A DNA stretch of 64,000 bases from Acinetobacter sp. B51(2017) (GCF_003711395.1 NZ_PJRJ01000001.1:62001-126000); one strand, 5' to 3'; shown: positions 34,522 through 44,677, counted from the first letter of the stretch. The notes: generated by a model not told the origin, from the letters alone. A program made the numbers and translations.

Positions 34522-35184
34522 TTAATGTTTTTGTATACACAAATTAGCATAAGTTTCACACGATTTTTGCTGATTTTGTGCAGCCTCGACCATAGTATGA
34601 GCCACTTGACTGGCAGTCACAGGACGATATCTAAAGTGTTGTGGCAGATAATCCACCATTTTTTGATAGATTTTTTGCGCTAAATCTTCTAAAAAACGTG
34701 CTTCATCACGTTGCCCCTGCAATAAAGATGGTTGAATAATCGACAAACGGTATAAATTTAAATTTTTAAGATAATCTTCAAGCTGACCTTTAACTTTTGC
34801 GTAGAAAAATACCGAGTCAGCATTCGCATTCATACTACTCAACACTAACAGATGTGTCGGGGTATAACGCACTAAATTGGCAATATGTGCATTGATTTTA
34901 TAGTCGACATTATAGAAGGCCTGTTTGGAGCCTGCTTGCTTTAAAGTGCTGCCTAAACAACTAAACATATGGCTGTAGCCTTGCATCTGTTCATAATTGA
35001 GCAATAAAAAGTCATCCAACACAATTTGTTGAATTTTTTTTTGTGATAAAAATGCGAGCTGTTCACGGCGCACAATGACGTCTATTTCTTCACAGCTATC
35101 GAGTGCATTCAACTGTAAAACCAAGGTCTTGCCCACTAGACCACTGGCACCAATCACCAAGACTTTTTTGATCGAATTAATCAT
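34522..35184 (-). CDS. NAD(P)-binding Rossmann-fold protein (atypical SDR, HTATIP2/TIP30-like)
   Basis: A 220-residue atypical short-chain dehydrogenase-like protein. The nucleotide loop VLVIGASGLVGKTL is near the N-terminus, followed by MFSCLGSTLKQAGSKQAF, and the SxnYxxK catalytic set is partly kept as SSMNANADSVFFYAKVKGQ. This is typical of the NAD(P)H-binding epimerase-like group related to eukaryotic TIP30. The substrate is unknown. The ATG at 35184 is preferred to a GTG at 35202; a GGAG lies 12 bases before it. It lies 21 bases upstream of rraA, so the two are probably co-transcribed. Confidence 0.8.
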   Translation of the reverse strand: MINSIKKVLVIGASGLVGKTLVLQLNALDSCEEIDVIVRREQLAFLSQKKIQQIVLDDFLLLNYEQMQGYSHMFSCLGSTLKQAGSKQAFYNVDYKINAHIANLVRYTPTHLLVLSSMNANADSVFFYAKVKGQLEDYLKNLNLYRLSIIQPSLLQGQRDEARFLEDLAQKIYQKMVDYLPQHFRYRPVTASQVAHTMVEAAQNQQKSCETYANLCIQKH

Positions 35185-35398
35185 TTTTTGTACAATCTCC
35201 ACATAATCTGAGTAATCTTAGGTTTTCTTTAAGTTTTTTATACGGCTAAAATGGCATCACGGCGTGTCAAGGCTTGACTTAACAGCAATGTTAAATCAAA
35301 ATATGGCACTTGTTTACGGGCTGGGTATAGTTCTTCTGATGTTGGTTTTCAGTTGAGTTGCAGCCCGCCCAGACTAATCTATTTCAAGGAGTGCACGA

Positions 35399-35665
35399 GT
35401 GGCAAACTCTGCTCAAGCTAAAAAACGTGCTCGTCAAAACGTTAAAGCACGCAAACACAACGCAAGCTTACGTTCTATGGTTCGTACTTATCTTAAACGT
35501 ACAGTAGCTGCTATTGCTGCTGGCGATTATGCTGTTGCTTCAGAAGCTTACAAAACTGCGGTTCCAGTAATCGATCGCATGGCTGACAAAGGCATCATCC
35601 ATAAAAACAAAGCTGCTCGTCATAAGAGCCGTTTAAATGCACAAGTTAAAGCATTAGCTAACTAA
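35399..35665 (+). CDS. rpsT: 30S ribosomal protein S20
   Basis: An 88-residue, very basic ribosomal protein that binds 16S rRNA early in 30S assembly. The sequence [20 protein letters not shown] and the C-terminal [20 protein letters not shown] are diagnostic. It starts at a GTG with AAGGAG upstream; a weak start codon is also found in other rpsT genes and suits autogenous control by S20. A strong terminator follows. Confidence 0.97.
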   Translation: MANSAQAKKRARQNVKARKHNASLRSMVRTYLKRTVAAIAAGDYAVASEAYKTAVPVIDRMADKGIIHKNKAARHKSRLNAQVKALAN

Positions 35666-35675
35666 TTTATGCATT

Positions 35676-35707
35676 TAAAAAAAGCCCTGTTACAGGGCTT
35701 TTTTTAT
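35676..35707 (+). terminator. Terminator of rpsT
   Basis: AAAAAAAGCCCTGT and ACAGGGCTTTTTTT form a long stem with T and A tracts on both sides. It may also stop the convergent phosphatase gene, whose coding end begins at 35704. Confidence 0.9.
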
Positions 35708-36435
35708 TGGGCAGCATTAAATTTGGCAATATCTAGACAATGTAATTTGCCACGCCAAATCCATTTTAATTGACATTCTAAAAATTCATCACCTTCAAAC
35801 CAGACAAATAAGCCTTCCATCATCTGTGGCCAATCTTCGGATGTGACCTCTTGACGTTGCGACATCACTGCCAAAATTGCAGCAATAATCGTGTCATGAC
35901 TGACCGCCAAACTTAAGCCATAACGATTGCGCGGATGGGTGTTATAAATCAATTCAAGCACATCGACCACACCACTAATGGGATGTTTCATCCCTGGCAA
36001 TGCATTATTTACAAAGCTATTGATGAATCCTAAAGCCCCTTGACGCTTAAAATAAGGGCCGGCTTTTTGAATATCCAACACGAAGCTCCCCGGTTCAACC
36101 AACAAGCCTTGCTCAACAATCTCGATATGATGGGTATTGACAGTATCAATCGCATCAGCGCCTTGGATCATTAACGCTGCGGTATCCACGCAGCGTTGAA
36201 TTGGACTTGAAATACAATGTTGAATTTGACGCCCACTATTAGCAATTAAATATTCACCCCAAGCAGTGGCCAAATCACGCCCTGCTGGAGTCAATTGTAA
36301 ATCGTAGCCTGCCAGACCTTGGCCTGTCACTTGTTCACGTAAAGAATGCCGCGTAAACAGCGTGACAGGCGTTTTGGGATCTGGGAGAAGATCCAGTGCA
36401 TGTAACATGCTGCTAGGAAGCAAATCGAGTGCCAT
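35704..36435 (-). CDS. Histidine phosphatase superfamily protein
   Basis: A 243-residue protein of the histidine phosphatase (phosphoglycerate-mutase-like) branch. The catalytic motif appears as LFTRHSLREQ (RHS, with phospho-His), with SSPIQRCVDTA (second Arg) and the distal SLAVSHDTIIAA (His-Asp). Substrates in this family include phospho-sugars, nucleotides and phosphoproteins, and none can be chosen here. It lies 53 bases downstream of cysQ in the same direction. Confidence 0.8.
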   Translation of the reverse strand: MALDLLPSSMLHALDLLPDPKTPVTLFTRHSLREQVTGQGLAGYDLQLTPAGRDLATAWGEYLIANSGRQIQHCISSPIQRCVDTAALMIQGADAIDTVNTHHIEIVEQGLLVEPGSFVLDIQKAGPYFKRQGALGFINSFVNNALPGMKHPISGVVDVLELIYNTHPRNRYGLSLAVSHDTIIAAILAVMSQRQEVTSEDWPQMMEGLFVWFEGDEFLECQLKWIWRGKLHCLDIAKFNAAQ

Positions 36436-36488
36436 AATACTGTCACAATGAAAAGTTAGACTTCACTATAGCATGTTCATTTTTTAGC

Positions 36489-37340
36489 TCAATCCTTATG
36501 GACCATGCGTTCAAGTGCCTGTAAGGCCAGTTGTTTCATTTCAAGATTACGATAGGCTAAAAATCCACCATTGAGTAAGGTTTGACGTTGGTTATACATA
36601 AATGGGCGGCCTTGAAAATCAATCAACCCTCCACCAATGCGCTCAATTAAACATTGCCCAGCACTGGTATCCCATTCACAGGTGGGATGGAAGCGTGGAT
36701 AAATATCGACTTTGTCCTCAAGCATCATACAAAACTTATAAGCACTGCCTGACTTAAAGATCGAATACGGGGTAATCTGCTCTAAAGCGACTAAATAATC
36801 TAAATATTGTGCCTTTTGTTGACTACTTTGGCTTAAACCGACCTGAATGGCTTGATTGACTGCAGGCGCTTGATACTGCGACCATGTTTGGATTTTGGCA
36901 TCGTATTTGAGGGGTAAGCCCTGTAAGGGACAAATATATACACTATAGTCTTCAGGAACCGCCAACATGGCAAAGATGGTATGGTGCCCCTCTATTAAGC
37001 TTAAGTTAATGGTAAATTGCGGGCGTTGATGTAAAAATTCTTTAGTCCCATCTAAAGGGTCTAATAACCAAAATTTTTGCCAAGCTTGACGGCCAGTTTT
37101 ATCACCTTCTTCAGACAGCAAAGGTAAATCCGAAACGGCTTGCAAAGCTTCAGTTAAGTACTGATTTACCCGAAAATCTGCTTGGGTCACTGGTGAATCA
37201 TCTGATTTTTTATTGATATCAAAAGCCCCACCCGCACAATAATGTTGATATTCTTCACGTAACATTGCGCAAGCCTGCAAAACACAAGGTAAAATTTGTT
37301 GAATAAAGGCATCGTTTGGCACTTGCGTGGTGATAAACAT
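36489..37340 (-). CDS. cysQ: 3'(2'),5'-bisphosphate nucleotidase CysQ
   Basis: A 283-residue inositol-monophosphatase-fold enzyme. It hydrolyses 3'-phosphoadenosine 5'-phosphate to AMP, clearing this by-product of sulfate assimilation. Metal motifs: LLSEEGDKTG (Glu), LLDPLDGTKEF (both Asp) and CEWDTSAGQCLIERIGG. Length is slightly above E. coli CysQ (246) because of an N-terminal helix. It is divergent from yrfG. Confidence 0.9.
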   Translation of the reverse strand: MFITTQVPNDAFIQQILPCVLQACAMLREEYQHYCAGGAFDINKKSDDSPVTQADFRVNQYLTEALQAVSDLPLLSEEGDKTGRQAWQKFWLLDPLDGTKEFLHQRPQFTINLSLIEGHHTIFAMLAVPEDYSVYICPLQGLPLKYDAKIQTWSQYQAPAVNQAIQVGLSQSSQQKAQYLDYLVALEQITPYSIFKSGSAYKFCMMLEDKVDIYPRFHPTCEWDTSAGQCLIERIGGGLIDFQGRPFMYNQRQTLLNGGFLAYRNLEMKQLALQALERMVHKD

Positions 37341-37590
37341 AGCTCACCTCATAAAATAAAGTCTTATCTGCATTTTAATCCCAAATCTACCTCAGGGCTA
37401 AAGTGCTTTTGTTATAGGCTAAATGTAAATGAAAAAATAAGGCTAATACCTAAAACATCATTCTCATTTTTGCGCGTCAATGACTCAAATAAGACTCTAA
37501 GACCTGATTTTACGAAATCGGTTATACTGCTGCACAGATTTTCTTGCCTGATTTAAGTTCAAGTCAGCCTTATACTGTAGGGAGCGCCTC

Positions 37591-38265
37591 ATGCAAAAGC
37601 AAACCATCATCTTTGATATGGACGGGACATTACTCGATTTGGCCTATGATGATTTTATTTGGAATGAGCTATTACCTGAGCGCTATGCCGCTGCACATGG
37701 ATGCTCACTGCAACATAGCCAAGAAAAACTCTATGCGTTTTATCAACAACATAACCATACTTTAAATTGGTATTCATCACGTTTTTGGAGCAGTAAAGTT
37801 GGCGTGGATGTGCTGGCGATGCAAATTGAATTTCAACATAAGGTCGCAAAACGTGCCGGTTGTATTGAATTATTAGAATTTTTAAAAGCCGAGGGTTACC
37901 CATGCTGGCTGGCCACCAATGCTGATTGTAAAGGGCTTGAATTTAAGCTTAAAGCCATGGATTTAGCCCAGTATTTTGAGGTGATTGTGAGCTCAGAAAC
38001 TTTAGGTCATGCCAAAGAGTTTGTCGAGTTTTGGCAACACCTACAAGCGCTGCATCCTTTTGATCCCAACCACTGCTATTTTATTGATGACACCGAAAAA
38101 GTTTTAAATGGCGCAAAAAACTTTGGCATCAAAAACTTGATTACCATTGCACAGCCCTCATCTACAAAACAGGCGAAAACTCAAGCCAACTATCCAATGC
38201 TTGAGCATCTCACCGATTTAATTTCCATGTTACAACAGGTTGAGGAACAGAAAATATATGCGTAA
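37591..38265 (+). CDS. yrfG: HAD-family GMP/IMP nucleotidase YrfG
   Basis: A 224-residue haloacid-dehalogenase phosphatase. Motif I IIFDMDGTLLDL (nucleophile Asp and acid Asp), motif II LATNAD, motif III lysine region and motif IV YFIDDTEKVL are clear, with a helical cap between I and II. E. coli YrfG hydrolyses purine nucleotides (GMP, IMP). As in enterobacteria, hslR follows directly, here overlapping by 8 bases, which supports the assignment. Start ATG after AGGGAGCGCCTC. Confidence 0.9.
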   Translation: MQKQTIIFDMDGTLLDLAYDDFIWNELLPERYAAAHGCSLQHSQEKLYAFYQQHNHTLNWYSSRFWSSKVGVDVLAMQIEFQHKVAKRAGCIELLEFLKAEGYPCWLATNADCKGLEFKLKAMDLAQYFEVIVSSETLGHAKEFVEFWQHLQALHPFDPNHCYFIDDTEKVLNGAKNFGIKNLITIAQPSSTKQAKTQANYPMLEHLTDLISMLQQVEEQKIYA

Positions 38266-38698
38266 ATCTTCTTTAGCTGAAGATGCTGTTGGCATGCGTA
38301 TTGATAAATGGCTGTGGGCAGCGCGCTTTTTTAAGACCCGCTCCATTGCTAAAAATGCCATTGAAGGCGGTAAAGTGCATCATAATGGCGAGCGCGTTAA
38401 AGTGTCACGCGAAGTACGTGTAGGCATGGAATTGACGATCGCACAAGGCATTGAGAAAAAAACTGTACTGGTTAAGGCATTGTCTGATGTACGTGGACCT
38501 GCGCCTGTGGCACAGCTGTTATATGAAGAAACCGAAGCCAGCATTGCCAAACGTGAATTGATTGCGACCCAACGCAAAATGCATAATCTTGCTCGCCCTG
38601 ATCATCGTCCAAGCAAAAAAGATCGTCGTGACATTCAACGCTTTAGACATGATAATGATGCGGGCTTTGAGCAACATTGGTCCTATTTAGACGATTAA
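38258..38698 (+). CDS. hslR: Heat-shock ribosome-associated S4-domain protein Hsp15
   Basis: A 146-residue S4-domain protein, homologue of Hsp15, which binds free 50S subunits carrying a stalled nascent chain and helps recycle them. The S4 RNA-binding motif MRIDKWLWAARFFKTRSIAK, with GGKVHHNGERVKVSREV, is diagnostic; the C-terminus is basic (RPSKKDRRDIQRFRHDND). The ATG at 38258 overlaps yrfG and follows GAGGAACAG; an upstream TTG at 38240 is less likely. hslO does not follow; recA does. Confidence 0.93.
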   Translation: MRKSSLAEDAVGMRIDKWLWAARFFKTRSIAKNAIEGGKVHHNGERVKVSREVRVGMELTIAQGIEKKTVLVKALSDVRGPAPVAQLLYEETEASIAKRELIATQRKMHNLARPDHRPSKKDRRDIQRFRHDNDAGFEQHWSYLDD

Positions 38699-38824
38699 TG
38701 TAGTGCGTCATAGAATGTCGCACCAACATCAATTACACTAGAACATTAAAATAAAATCTGTCACTATTTCCCACATAGACATCCACTTGGGTGAATCGTG
38801 AATCTACAGTTTTGAGGTTGTAAG

Positions 38825-39868
38825 ATGGATGAAAATAAAAGCAAAGCTTTAAATGCCGCTTTGAGCCAAATCGAAAAACAATTTGGTAAAAACACAGTAA
38901 TGCGCTTAGGCGAAAATACGGTTCAAGCCGTTGAAGCCATCTCTACTGGCTCATTAACACTCGATATTGCACTTGGGATTGGGGGTTTACCAAAAGGCCG
39001 TATTATTGAGATTTACGGCCCTGAATCATCAGGTAAAACCACTATGACCTTGCAAGCGATTGCTCAATGTCAAAAAAATGGCGGTACCTGTGCATTTATC
39101 GATGCTGAACATGCACTCGATCCACAATATGCACGTAAATTAGGCGTTGATATTGATAACCTACTGGTATCACAGCCAGACCATGGTGAACAAGCGCTTG
39201 AAATTGCCGATATGCTGGTGCGTTCAGGCGCGGTTGACATGATCGTGGTCGACTCTGTCGCAGCTTTAACCCCACGCGCTGAAATTGAAGGTGAAATGGG
39301 TGACTCGCACATGGGTCTACAAGCGCGTTTAATGAGCCAAGCCTTACGTAAAATCACAGGTAATGCCAAACGCTCGAACTGTATGGTGATCTTCATTAAC
39401 CAGATTCGTATGAAGATTGGTGTGATGTTTGGTAGCCCAGAAACCACTACAGGCGGTAACGCCCTTAAATTCTACGCCTCTGTACGTTTAGATATTCGTC
39501 GTATTGGTCAGGTCAAAGAAGGCGATGAGATTATTGGCTCAGAAACCAAAGTCAAAGTCGTGAAAAACAAAATGGCACCGCCGTTCCGTGAAGCGCTGTT
39601 CCAGATTCTCTACGGTCGTGGTGTGAATCATTTAGGTGAATTGGTTGACCTTGCGGTACAACAAGACATCGTGCAAAAAGCTGGTGCTTGGTACTCTTAC
39701 CAAGGCAGCAAAATTGGTCAGGGTAAAAACAACGTCATTCGTTTGTTAGAAGAAAATACCCAAATGGCACAAGAAATTGAGCGCCTAATCCGCGAGCAAC
39801 TTTTAACCACCAATCAAGTACCTGCTGATGATCAGGACGATGATGCTGAATTTGAACCTGCAGAATAA
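38825..39868 (+). CDS. recA: Recombinase RecA
   Basis: A 347-residue RecA that forms filaments on single-stranded DNA and carries out strand exchange with ATP. Walker A is GPESSGKT (~65-72), Walker B lies in [11 protein letters not shown], with the L1/L2 DNA-binding loops around [11 protein letters not shown] and [20 protein letters not shown]. The acidic C-terminus is present ([13 protein letters not shown]). No CTG-N10-CAG LexA box is visible upstream, in line with the known absence of LexA in Acinetobacter. A terminator and then recX follow. Confidence 0.98.
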   Translation: MDENKSKALNAALSQIEKQFGKNTVMRLGENTVQAVEAISTGSLTLDIALGIGGLPKGRIIEIYGPESSGKTTMTLQAIAQCQKNGGTCAFIDAEHALDPQYARKLGVDIDNLLVSQPDHGEQALEIADMLVRSGAVDMIVVDSVAALTPRAEIEGEMGDSHMGLQARLMSQALRKITGNAKRSNCMVIFINQIRMKIGVMFGSPETTTGGNALKFYASVRLDIRRIGQVKEGDEIIGSETKVKVVKNKMAPPFREALFQILYGRGVNHLGELVDLAVQQDIVQKAGAWYSYQGSKIGQGKNNVIRLLEENTQMAQEIERLIREQLLTTNQVPADDQDDDAEFEPAE

Positions 39869-39879
39869 TTAAAACAGTA

Positions 39880-39905
39880 TAAAACGCCCTACGGGGCGTT
39901 TTTGT
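39880..39905 (+). terminator. Terminator between recA and recX
   Basis: AAAACGCCC and GGGCGTTTT form a 9-bp stem with a short TACG loop and a T tract, 12 bases past the recA stop and 15 before recX. Partial read-through could set a high recA to recX ratio. Confidence 0.85.
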
Positions 39906-39919
39906 CTTTATAGGATATT

Positions 39920-40507
39920 ATGATGAATGATGCCAAATTCAGCAAGATTATTGATTATGACGCGTTAAAACGTGAATATGGTGATGAAAGCATCGCAAAA
40001 GATGCTGGCTACAGCCCATTAAATTTTAATCAAGCAGAGAAAAAAGCCGAACGTAGCTTACTTAAAGGTTCACGTTTACGTTCTTATGCCTTTGCAGTAC
40101 TGACGCGTAAAGAATATTCCAAAGCCGAACTGATCGAAAAATTAGCTTTATATGCAGAGGATCGTAATGAAGTGATTGCGCTGGTCGAAGAACTGGCCAA
40201 TCAGCATTATCAGAGTGATCAACGCATGGCTGAAACTGTATTATCTAGCCAAAAGCGTAGAGGCAAGGGACCTGCGCGAATTAAACTGGCATTAAAGAAT
40301 AAAAAAATTGATAGCGATTTAATTCGGGAGGAAATGCAAGAAATTGATTGGTTAGAACAAGCCTATCAACTGAAAGTGAAAAAATATGGCGTAGACGTTA
40401 GCCAAGATCCAAAACTAAAAGCCAAACAGATTCGCTTTTTACAATATCGTGGTTTTGACTTAGATGTGATTTTTAAAGCAATCAGCCGTCGAGAGGATGA
40501 TGATTAA
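39920..40507 (+). CDS. recX: Regulatory protein RecX
   Basis: A 195-residue RecX-family protein that caps or destabilises RecA filaments. It is made of three-helix repeats; AFAVLTRKEYSKAELIEKLALY and QRMAETVLSSQKRRGKGPARIKLAL are the recognisable blocks. It is longer than E. coli RecX (166) because of an N-terminal ~45-residue stretch. Two ATG codons (39920 and 39923) are adjacent. It follows recA, separated by a terminator, as in many gammaproteobacteria. Confidence 0.92.
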   Translation: MMNDAKFSKIIDYDALKREYGDESIAKDAGYSPLNFNQAEKKAERSLLKGSRLRSYAFAVLTRKEYSKAELIEKLALYAEDRNEVIALVEELANQHYQSDQRMAETVLSSQKRRGKGPARIKLALKNKKIDSDLIREEMQEIDWLEQAYQLKVKKYGVDVSQDPKLKAKQIRFLQYRGFDLDVIFKAISRREDDD

Positions 40508-40556
40508 AGCTGGAGATATTTAAAACAGAGATTGAATATTATTATAAGAATCTGGT

Positions 40557-40666
<110 letters not shown>

Positions 40667-40678
40667 ATTGCAAAAACG

Positions 40679-40706
40679 ATTATAGAGATTTTTATGCGCT
40701 ATGCAA
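40679..40706 (-). promoter_or_regulatory. Promoter of ffs
   Basis: On the minus strand, a -35 box TTGCAT (40701-40706) and a perfect -10 box TATAAT (40679-40684) are 16 bases apart. Transcription would begin near 40672, a few bases before the SRP RNA. Confidence 0.8.
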
Positions 40707-40905
40707 GCCCTCAACAACAAAAAAATCAATAAAGCTATCTATTTGATTAAATTAAGAACAATTTAGAATTATTGCTGGATTTATCTCTACATTTCGCTAC
40801 ATAAAAGCAACTTTACACTGTATCTAAGACTTGCTTTTCAATAGGCATGTGTTTTTAATGGACTCAGGTTTTTAAGCCCATAATCACAAATATGGATTTT
40901 TTAAT

Positions 40906-41757
40906 ATGATGCTCCATCAGCATATTTTGTTTGGCTGTGCGCTGTTTGCAAGCAGCTTAAGTTTTGCCAACATTCCAATTGAATCACGCGGTTTAAGTCA
41001 AAGCACTACGCTTGCAACGCCTGTTGCGGCCAGTACTGGCGGGGATCAAGTCACCACCAATTTAAATTGGCAACTCATTCAAAAAAATCAGCAACTCGAA
41101 ACTGAGTTACGGCATTTACGTGGCAAGATTGAAGAACTCGAAAATGCTAACGAAAAGCTAAACCATGAGCTCAATAATCGCTACACCGACTTAGATCAAC
41201 GCTTAGAACTATTACAACAAAAGTTGGATGCCGACAATAGCGAAGATACCCCTGAACAAGCGGAGGATAATCAACAGGATACTGCACCCAGTGGTATAAA
41301 TGTTACAACGCCTGATCCAATTAAGCCCACCGCAGCGCCCAGTATTGAGCCAAACTCGCAAGTCACGCCTGATTCAACAGCACAATATGATAATGAGCTA
41401 GATCGTGCCGCCTATACCATTGCCCTAGAGGCCTATAAACAAGGTGGAGCGGCCAAAGCCATTGCACCGATGCGTAATTTTATTAAAAATCATCCCAATA
41501 GCATTTACGTCAGTAATGCTTATTTTTGGATGGGTGAGTTTTATTTAGCTATTGAACCCATTAACTATAAACGTGCCCAAGCCAATTATGCTGAAGTCGT
41601 AAATCGTTATCCGCAGTCAGCCAAAGCGGCCTCTGCCCTATATCGCTTATACAGCATGGCTAAAAATGTCGATAAAAACCCAACCCTTGCACATGAATAT
41701 GCCACTATGTTGCAAAAAAGTTATCCAAACTCTGAAGAAGCTGGATTTTTAAAGTAA
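40906..41757 (+). CDS. cpoB: Cell division coordinator CpoB (YbgF-like)
   Basis: A 283-residue periplasmic protein. A signal peptide (~1-21, cleavage after SLSFA) is followed by a coiled coil (~55-110; LETELRHLRGKIEELENANEKL), a Pro/Asp-rich linker (~115-155) and three TPR repeats (~165-280; YTIALEAYKQGGAAKAIAPM, YFWMGEFYLA, SYPNSEEAGFLK). This is the layout of CpoB, which links outer-membrane constriction by Tol-Pal with peptidoglycan synthesis. Tol-pal genes are not next to it here, unlike in most bacteria, so the name rests on the domains. Confidence 0.82.
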   Translation: MMLHQHILFGCALFASSLSFANIPIESRGLSQSTTLATPVAASTGGDQVTTNLNWQLIQKNQQLETELRHLRGKIEELENANEKLNHELNNRYTDLDQRLELLQQKLDADNSEDTPEQAEDNQQDTAPSGINVTTPDPIKPTAAPSIEPNSQVTPDSTAQYDNELDRAAYTIALEAYKQGGAAKAIAPMRNFIKNHPNSIYVSNAYFWMGEFYLAIEPINYKRAQANYAEVVNRYPQSAKAASALYRLYSMAKNVDKNPTLAHEYATMLQKSYPNSEEAGFLK

Positions 41758-41786
41758 AAAAAGACACCCGTAGGTGTCTTTTTTTA
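41756..41786. terminator. Bidirectional terminator between cpoB and lpxA
   Basis: AAAGACACC-CGTA-GGTGTCTTT with A and T tracts on both sides. It closes cpoB and the long leftward envelope operon. Confidence 0.9.
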
Positions 41787-41796
41787 GCAGTGCTTT

Positions 41797-42585
41797 TTAA
41801 CGCACAATACCACGCTCAGATTGTTCAATTGAATCAACAAAAAGACCGACCTCAGCATAGTGTGGTAATAAATCAGCACGAATTTTTTCTACTGCTTGAT
41901 CTTTGGTTAAACCAGATTTATATACCAGTTTAAACGCTTCACGTAAGGCTTGAATCACCTCTTTAGACCAACCCTTACGACGCATCCCTTCAAAGTTCAT
42001 GGCGAATGCATGGGCAGGATTACCTGATGCCATCACGTAAGCAGGTACATCTTTCACAATTAAAGATGCTGCGCCTACCATACTATAAGAACCGATCTTA
42101 CAGAATTGGTGAATACCCGAGTTACCACCTAAAATCACATAGTCACCTACGTGAACATGACCTGCCACACCCACATTATTGGCCATAATATTATGATCGC
42201 CGACCATACAATCATGGGCAATATGAGTGTTGACCATCAATAAATTGTGGCTACCAATCTTGGTTAAGCCTTGGTCTTGTACTGTACCGCGATGCAAACT
42301 GCAATGTTCACGGATACTGTTATGATCACCGATTTCCAACCATGTTTCTTCGCCACGATATTTTAGATCCTGACAAACCTCACCCACACTGGCAAACTGA
42401 AAAATTTCGTTGTGTTCACCAATACGGGTATAACCGCCGACAACCACATGCGAATGTAGTTCAGTCCCCGCCCCAATTGTGACATGGGGACCAATAACAC
42501 AGTATGGACCAATGCTCACATCTGCTGCAATCACAGCAGATGGATCAATAATGGCAGTTGGATGGATTAAATCGGTATTACTCAT
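41797..42585 (-). CDS. lpxA: Acyl-ACP--UDP-N-acetylglucosamine O-acyltransferase LpxA
   Basis: A 262-residue left-handed beta-helix acyltransferase that starts lipid A synthesis by attaching a 3-hydroxyacyl chain to UDP-GlcNAc. Hexapeptide repeats run through ~10-190 ([40 protein letters not shown]), with the catalytic His in the [10 protein letters not shown] region and a helical C-terminus. Length equals E. coli LpxA (262). Its start overlaps the fabZ stop by 4 bases. Last gene of the envelope operon. Confidence 0.96.
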   Translation of the reverse strand: MSNTDLIHPTAIIDPSAVIAADVSIGPYCVIGPHVTIGAGTELHSHVVVGGYTRIGEHNEIFQFASVGEVCQDLKYRGEETWLEIGDHNSIREHCSLHRGTVQDQGLTKIGSHNLLMVNTHIAHDCMVGDHNIMANNVGVAGHVHVGDYVILGGNSGIHQFCKIGSYSMVGAASLIVKDVPAYVMASGNPAHAFAMNFEGMRRKGWSKEVIQALREAFKLVYKSGLTKDQAVEKIRADLLPHYAEVGLFVDSIEQSERGIVR

Positions 42586-43076
42586 GCCTGCTCGACTTTT
42601 AGATGCGAAACTGTAATTTCCGCAGTGGTTGCAACGACGCCATCAACCGTGGCTGTACAAGCATACTTGTAGATCCCACGTTTGTGCATTAACAATTCAG
42701 ATTTTAATACAAGTTGGTCACCTGCAACCACTTGTTTCTTAAATCTTACCTTATCTACGCCTGCAAATAAGAATAAAGAATCTGCAGTTGGCTTTTGTCC
42801 ACTCATGACAAAGCCCAAAATACCCGATACCTGTGCTAAAGCTTCTACAATCAGTACGCCCGGCATAATCGGGTATTCAGGGAAATGTCCTTGGAAAAAC
42901 TCTTCGTTAATGGTGATATTTTTATAGCCAACAATGCTGTTATCATTAATTTCAACCACACGATCCACTAACAAAAATGGATAGCGATGCGGTAAATATT
43001 CACGAATGGTTTGAATTGTCATTGGCAATTCTGGTTTCGTGAATGCTGGCGGAGTTGACTCTGTCATCATATTCAT
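42582..43076 (-). CDS. fabZ: 3-hydroxyacyl-ACP dehydratase FabZ
   Basis: A 164-residue hot-dog-fold dehydratase of fatty acid synthesis. The signature [21 protein letters not shown] carries the catalytic His and the helix that holds the Glu. It competes with LpxA for 3-hydroxyacyl-ACP, which explains the conserved lpxD-fabZ-lpxA order. The N-terminus has ~20 extra residues before [16 protein letters not shown]; a start at the ATG inside MTIQ is possible. Confidence 0.95.
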   Translation of the reverse strand: MNMMTESTPPAFTKPELPMTIQTIREYLPHRYPFLLVDRVVEINDNSIVGYKNITINEEFFQGHFPEYPIMPGVLIVEALAQVSGILGFVMSGQKPTADSLFLFAGVDKVRFKKQVVAGDQLVLKSELLMHKRGIYKYACTATVDGVVATTAEITVSHLKVEQA

Positions 43077-43078
43077 AG

Positions 43079-44149
43079 TTATTTACGCAATTTTAAAGTT
43101 GATTCAAGGGACTCAATCTGAGTCTGTATATCATCAATTTTTTTCACGACTTGGGTCAATGGCACATCTGCTAATTGTCTTAAGCGCACCACGGTACGTT
43201 TCCAACGCTGATTTTCAAATAAACCAATGCCTGAAGAGTATTTCCCTGCTTCAGAAATATTATTTGTCACCATTGACATTCCGGTTAAAGTCACGTTATC
43301 CACAATATTTAAGTGACCTGAAATCGCAGAACCGCCACCGATGATACAGTTTTTGCCAATTGTAGTACTTCCTGCAATTGCAGTTTTCGCAGCAATGGCC
43401 GTTCCTGCACCCAACTTCACGTTATGGGCGACTTGCACAAGATTATCAATAATCACGCCATTGTCTAAAATTGTGTCATCTAAGGCACCGCGGTCAATGC
43501 TGGTATTCGAGCCAATGCGTACATCATCTCCAATACGAACTGAACCCAGTTGGGCAATACGATGCCACTGACCTTGATAGGGTGCAAAACCAAAACCCTC
43601 ACTACCAATTACGCTATTGGCATGCACGCGCACGCGATCGCCTAAGCGACTCTCACCCGTAATGGTCACATGAGAATCAATAAAACAATCTTTGCCAATT
43701 TCAACAAAGTCATCGAGTTTGACATGCGATTGAATAATGGTGTTGTCGCCCACCACACAATTTTCACCAATTACCACATAATGCCCAATATAAGCAGTAT
43801 CGGCAATGATGGCAGATGGGTCGATTTGCGCTGTGCTTTCAATGCCACGTTTACTAACTTTACGTTCAAACACATGAGTTAAGATCGCAAACGCCAAGTA
43901 GGGATTCGCCACAATGATGTAGTTCCCATTGGCAGGCAATTGTTTAAATAGCGCTTCTGTAACAATTAAAGCACCTGCTTGAGAAGCACGAGCTTGAGAG
44001 AGATATTTATCGCCATTCACAAAACCAAGCTGTTGAGCTGTGGCTTGCTCAAGACTGGCCAGTTTAGACAATGGGAGGTCGGCTTGCCCGATCCACTCGC
44101 CTTGAACACGGCGAGCAAGATCTTGCAAGGTAAATGAAGAATGAGTCAT
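43079..44149 (-). CDS. lpxD: UDP-3-O-(3-hydroxyacyl)glucosamine N-acyltransferase LpxD
   Basis: A 356-residue acyltransferase for the third step of lipid A synthesis. An N-terminal uridine-binding domain (~1-100) is followed by a hexapeptide-repeat beta-helix (~105-310; [40 protein letters not shown], with the catalytic His in QVAHN) and a C-terminal helix. Length fits the family (~340). It lies 3 bases after skp and just before fabZ. Confidence 0.96.
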   Translation of the reverse strand: MTHSSFTLQDLARRVQGEWIGQADLPLSKLASLEQATAQQLGFVNGDKYLSQARASQAGALIVTEALFKQLPANGNYIIVANPYLAFAILTHVFERKVSKRGIESTAQIDPSAIIADTAYIGHYVVIGENCVVGDNTIIQSHVKLDDFVEIGKDCFIDSHVTITGESRLGDRVRVHANSVIGSEGFGFAPYQGQWHRIAQLGSVRIGDDVRIGSNTSIDRGALDDTILDNGVIIDNLVQVAHNVKLGAGTAIAAKTAIAGSTTIGKNCIIGGGSAISGHLNIVDNVTLTGMSMVTNNISEAGKYSSGIGLFENQRWKRTVVRLRQLADVPLTQVVKKIDDIQTQIESLESTLKLRK

Positions 44150-44152
44150 ACG

Positions 44153-44638
44153 TTATTTGATAGCATTAACCTTTTGAATCATTTTATCAGTTAAATCAGC
44201 TTTTACGTCATAGGCCAGTGCAGCATTTTTATTGAGAATAAAATCTAGTTTATTTTCTTGACGCAATTGTTCAGCTGTCGATTTAACTCGACCCTCAAAG
44301 GTTTTATTGACATTTTGCATACTGCTTTGTACGGTGTTTTGTACTTGCTGCTGTAATTTTGCCGCTTGTTCTGCTTTAGCTTCAAACTCTTTGGCAAGTT
44401 GTTCACGTTCCGCTTGCGTTTTGGCAGCTTGACCTTTTTGCTGAATACCCGCTAAATCTTTTTGCAGTTGTTCTAACTGACTGGTTTGCGGCTTAATGGT
44501 GTTTTGCAAGCTGGTATTTTGCTGTTTTAAATAGCTGCTATTTTGCACCACACGTTCAAGGTCAATCACACCATAACCTGCTGCATGCGTTACATTTAAA
44601 GCCAAACCTGCTAGAACTGCTATTACGAGTTTTTTCAT
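44153..44638 (-). CDS. skp: Periplasmic chaperone Skp/OmpH
   Basis: A 161-residue periplasmic chaperone that carries unfolded outer-membrane proteins to BamA. A signal peptide (~1-19, MKKLVIAVLAGLALNVTHA) is followed by a long Gln/Ala/Lys-rich coiled-coil pair of arms (~45-125), typical of the trimeric jellyfish fold. It lies right after bamA in the operon, as in E. coli. Length matches (161). Confidence 0.93.
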   Translation of the reverse strand: MKKLVIAVLAGLALNVTHAAGYGVIDLERVVQNSSYLKQQNTSLQNTIKPQTSQLEQLQKDLAGIQQKGQAAKTQAEREQLAKEFEAKAEQAAKLQQQVQNTVQSSMQNVNKTFEGRVKSTAEQLRQENKLDFILNKNAALAYDVKADLTDKMIQKVNAIK

Positions 44639-44677
44639 TGTTATATCCTGTCAAATGCCCAAAGTATCAGGTCGTCC

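Noticed and set aside
38699..38824. LexA operator upstream of recA
   Set aside because: No CTG-N10-CAG or close variant is present.
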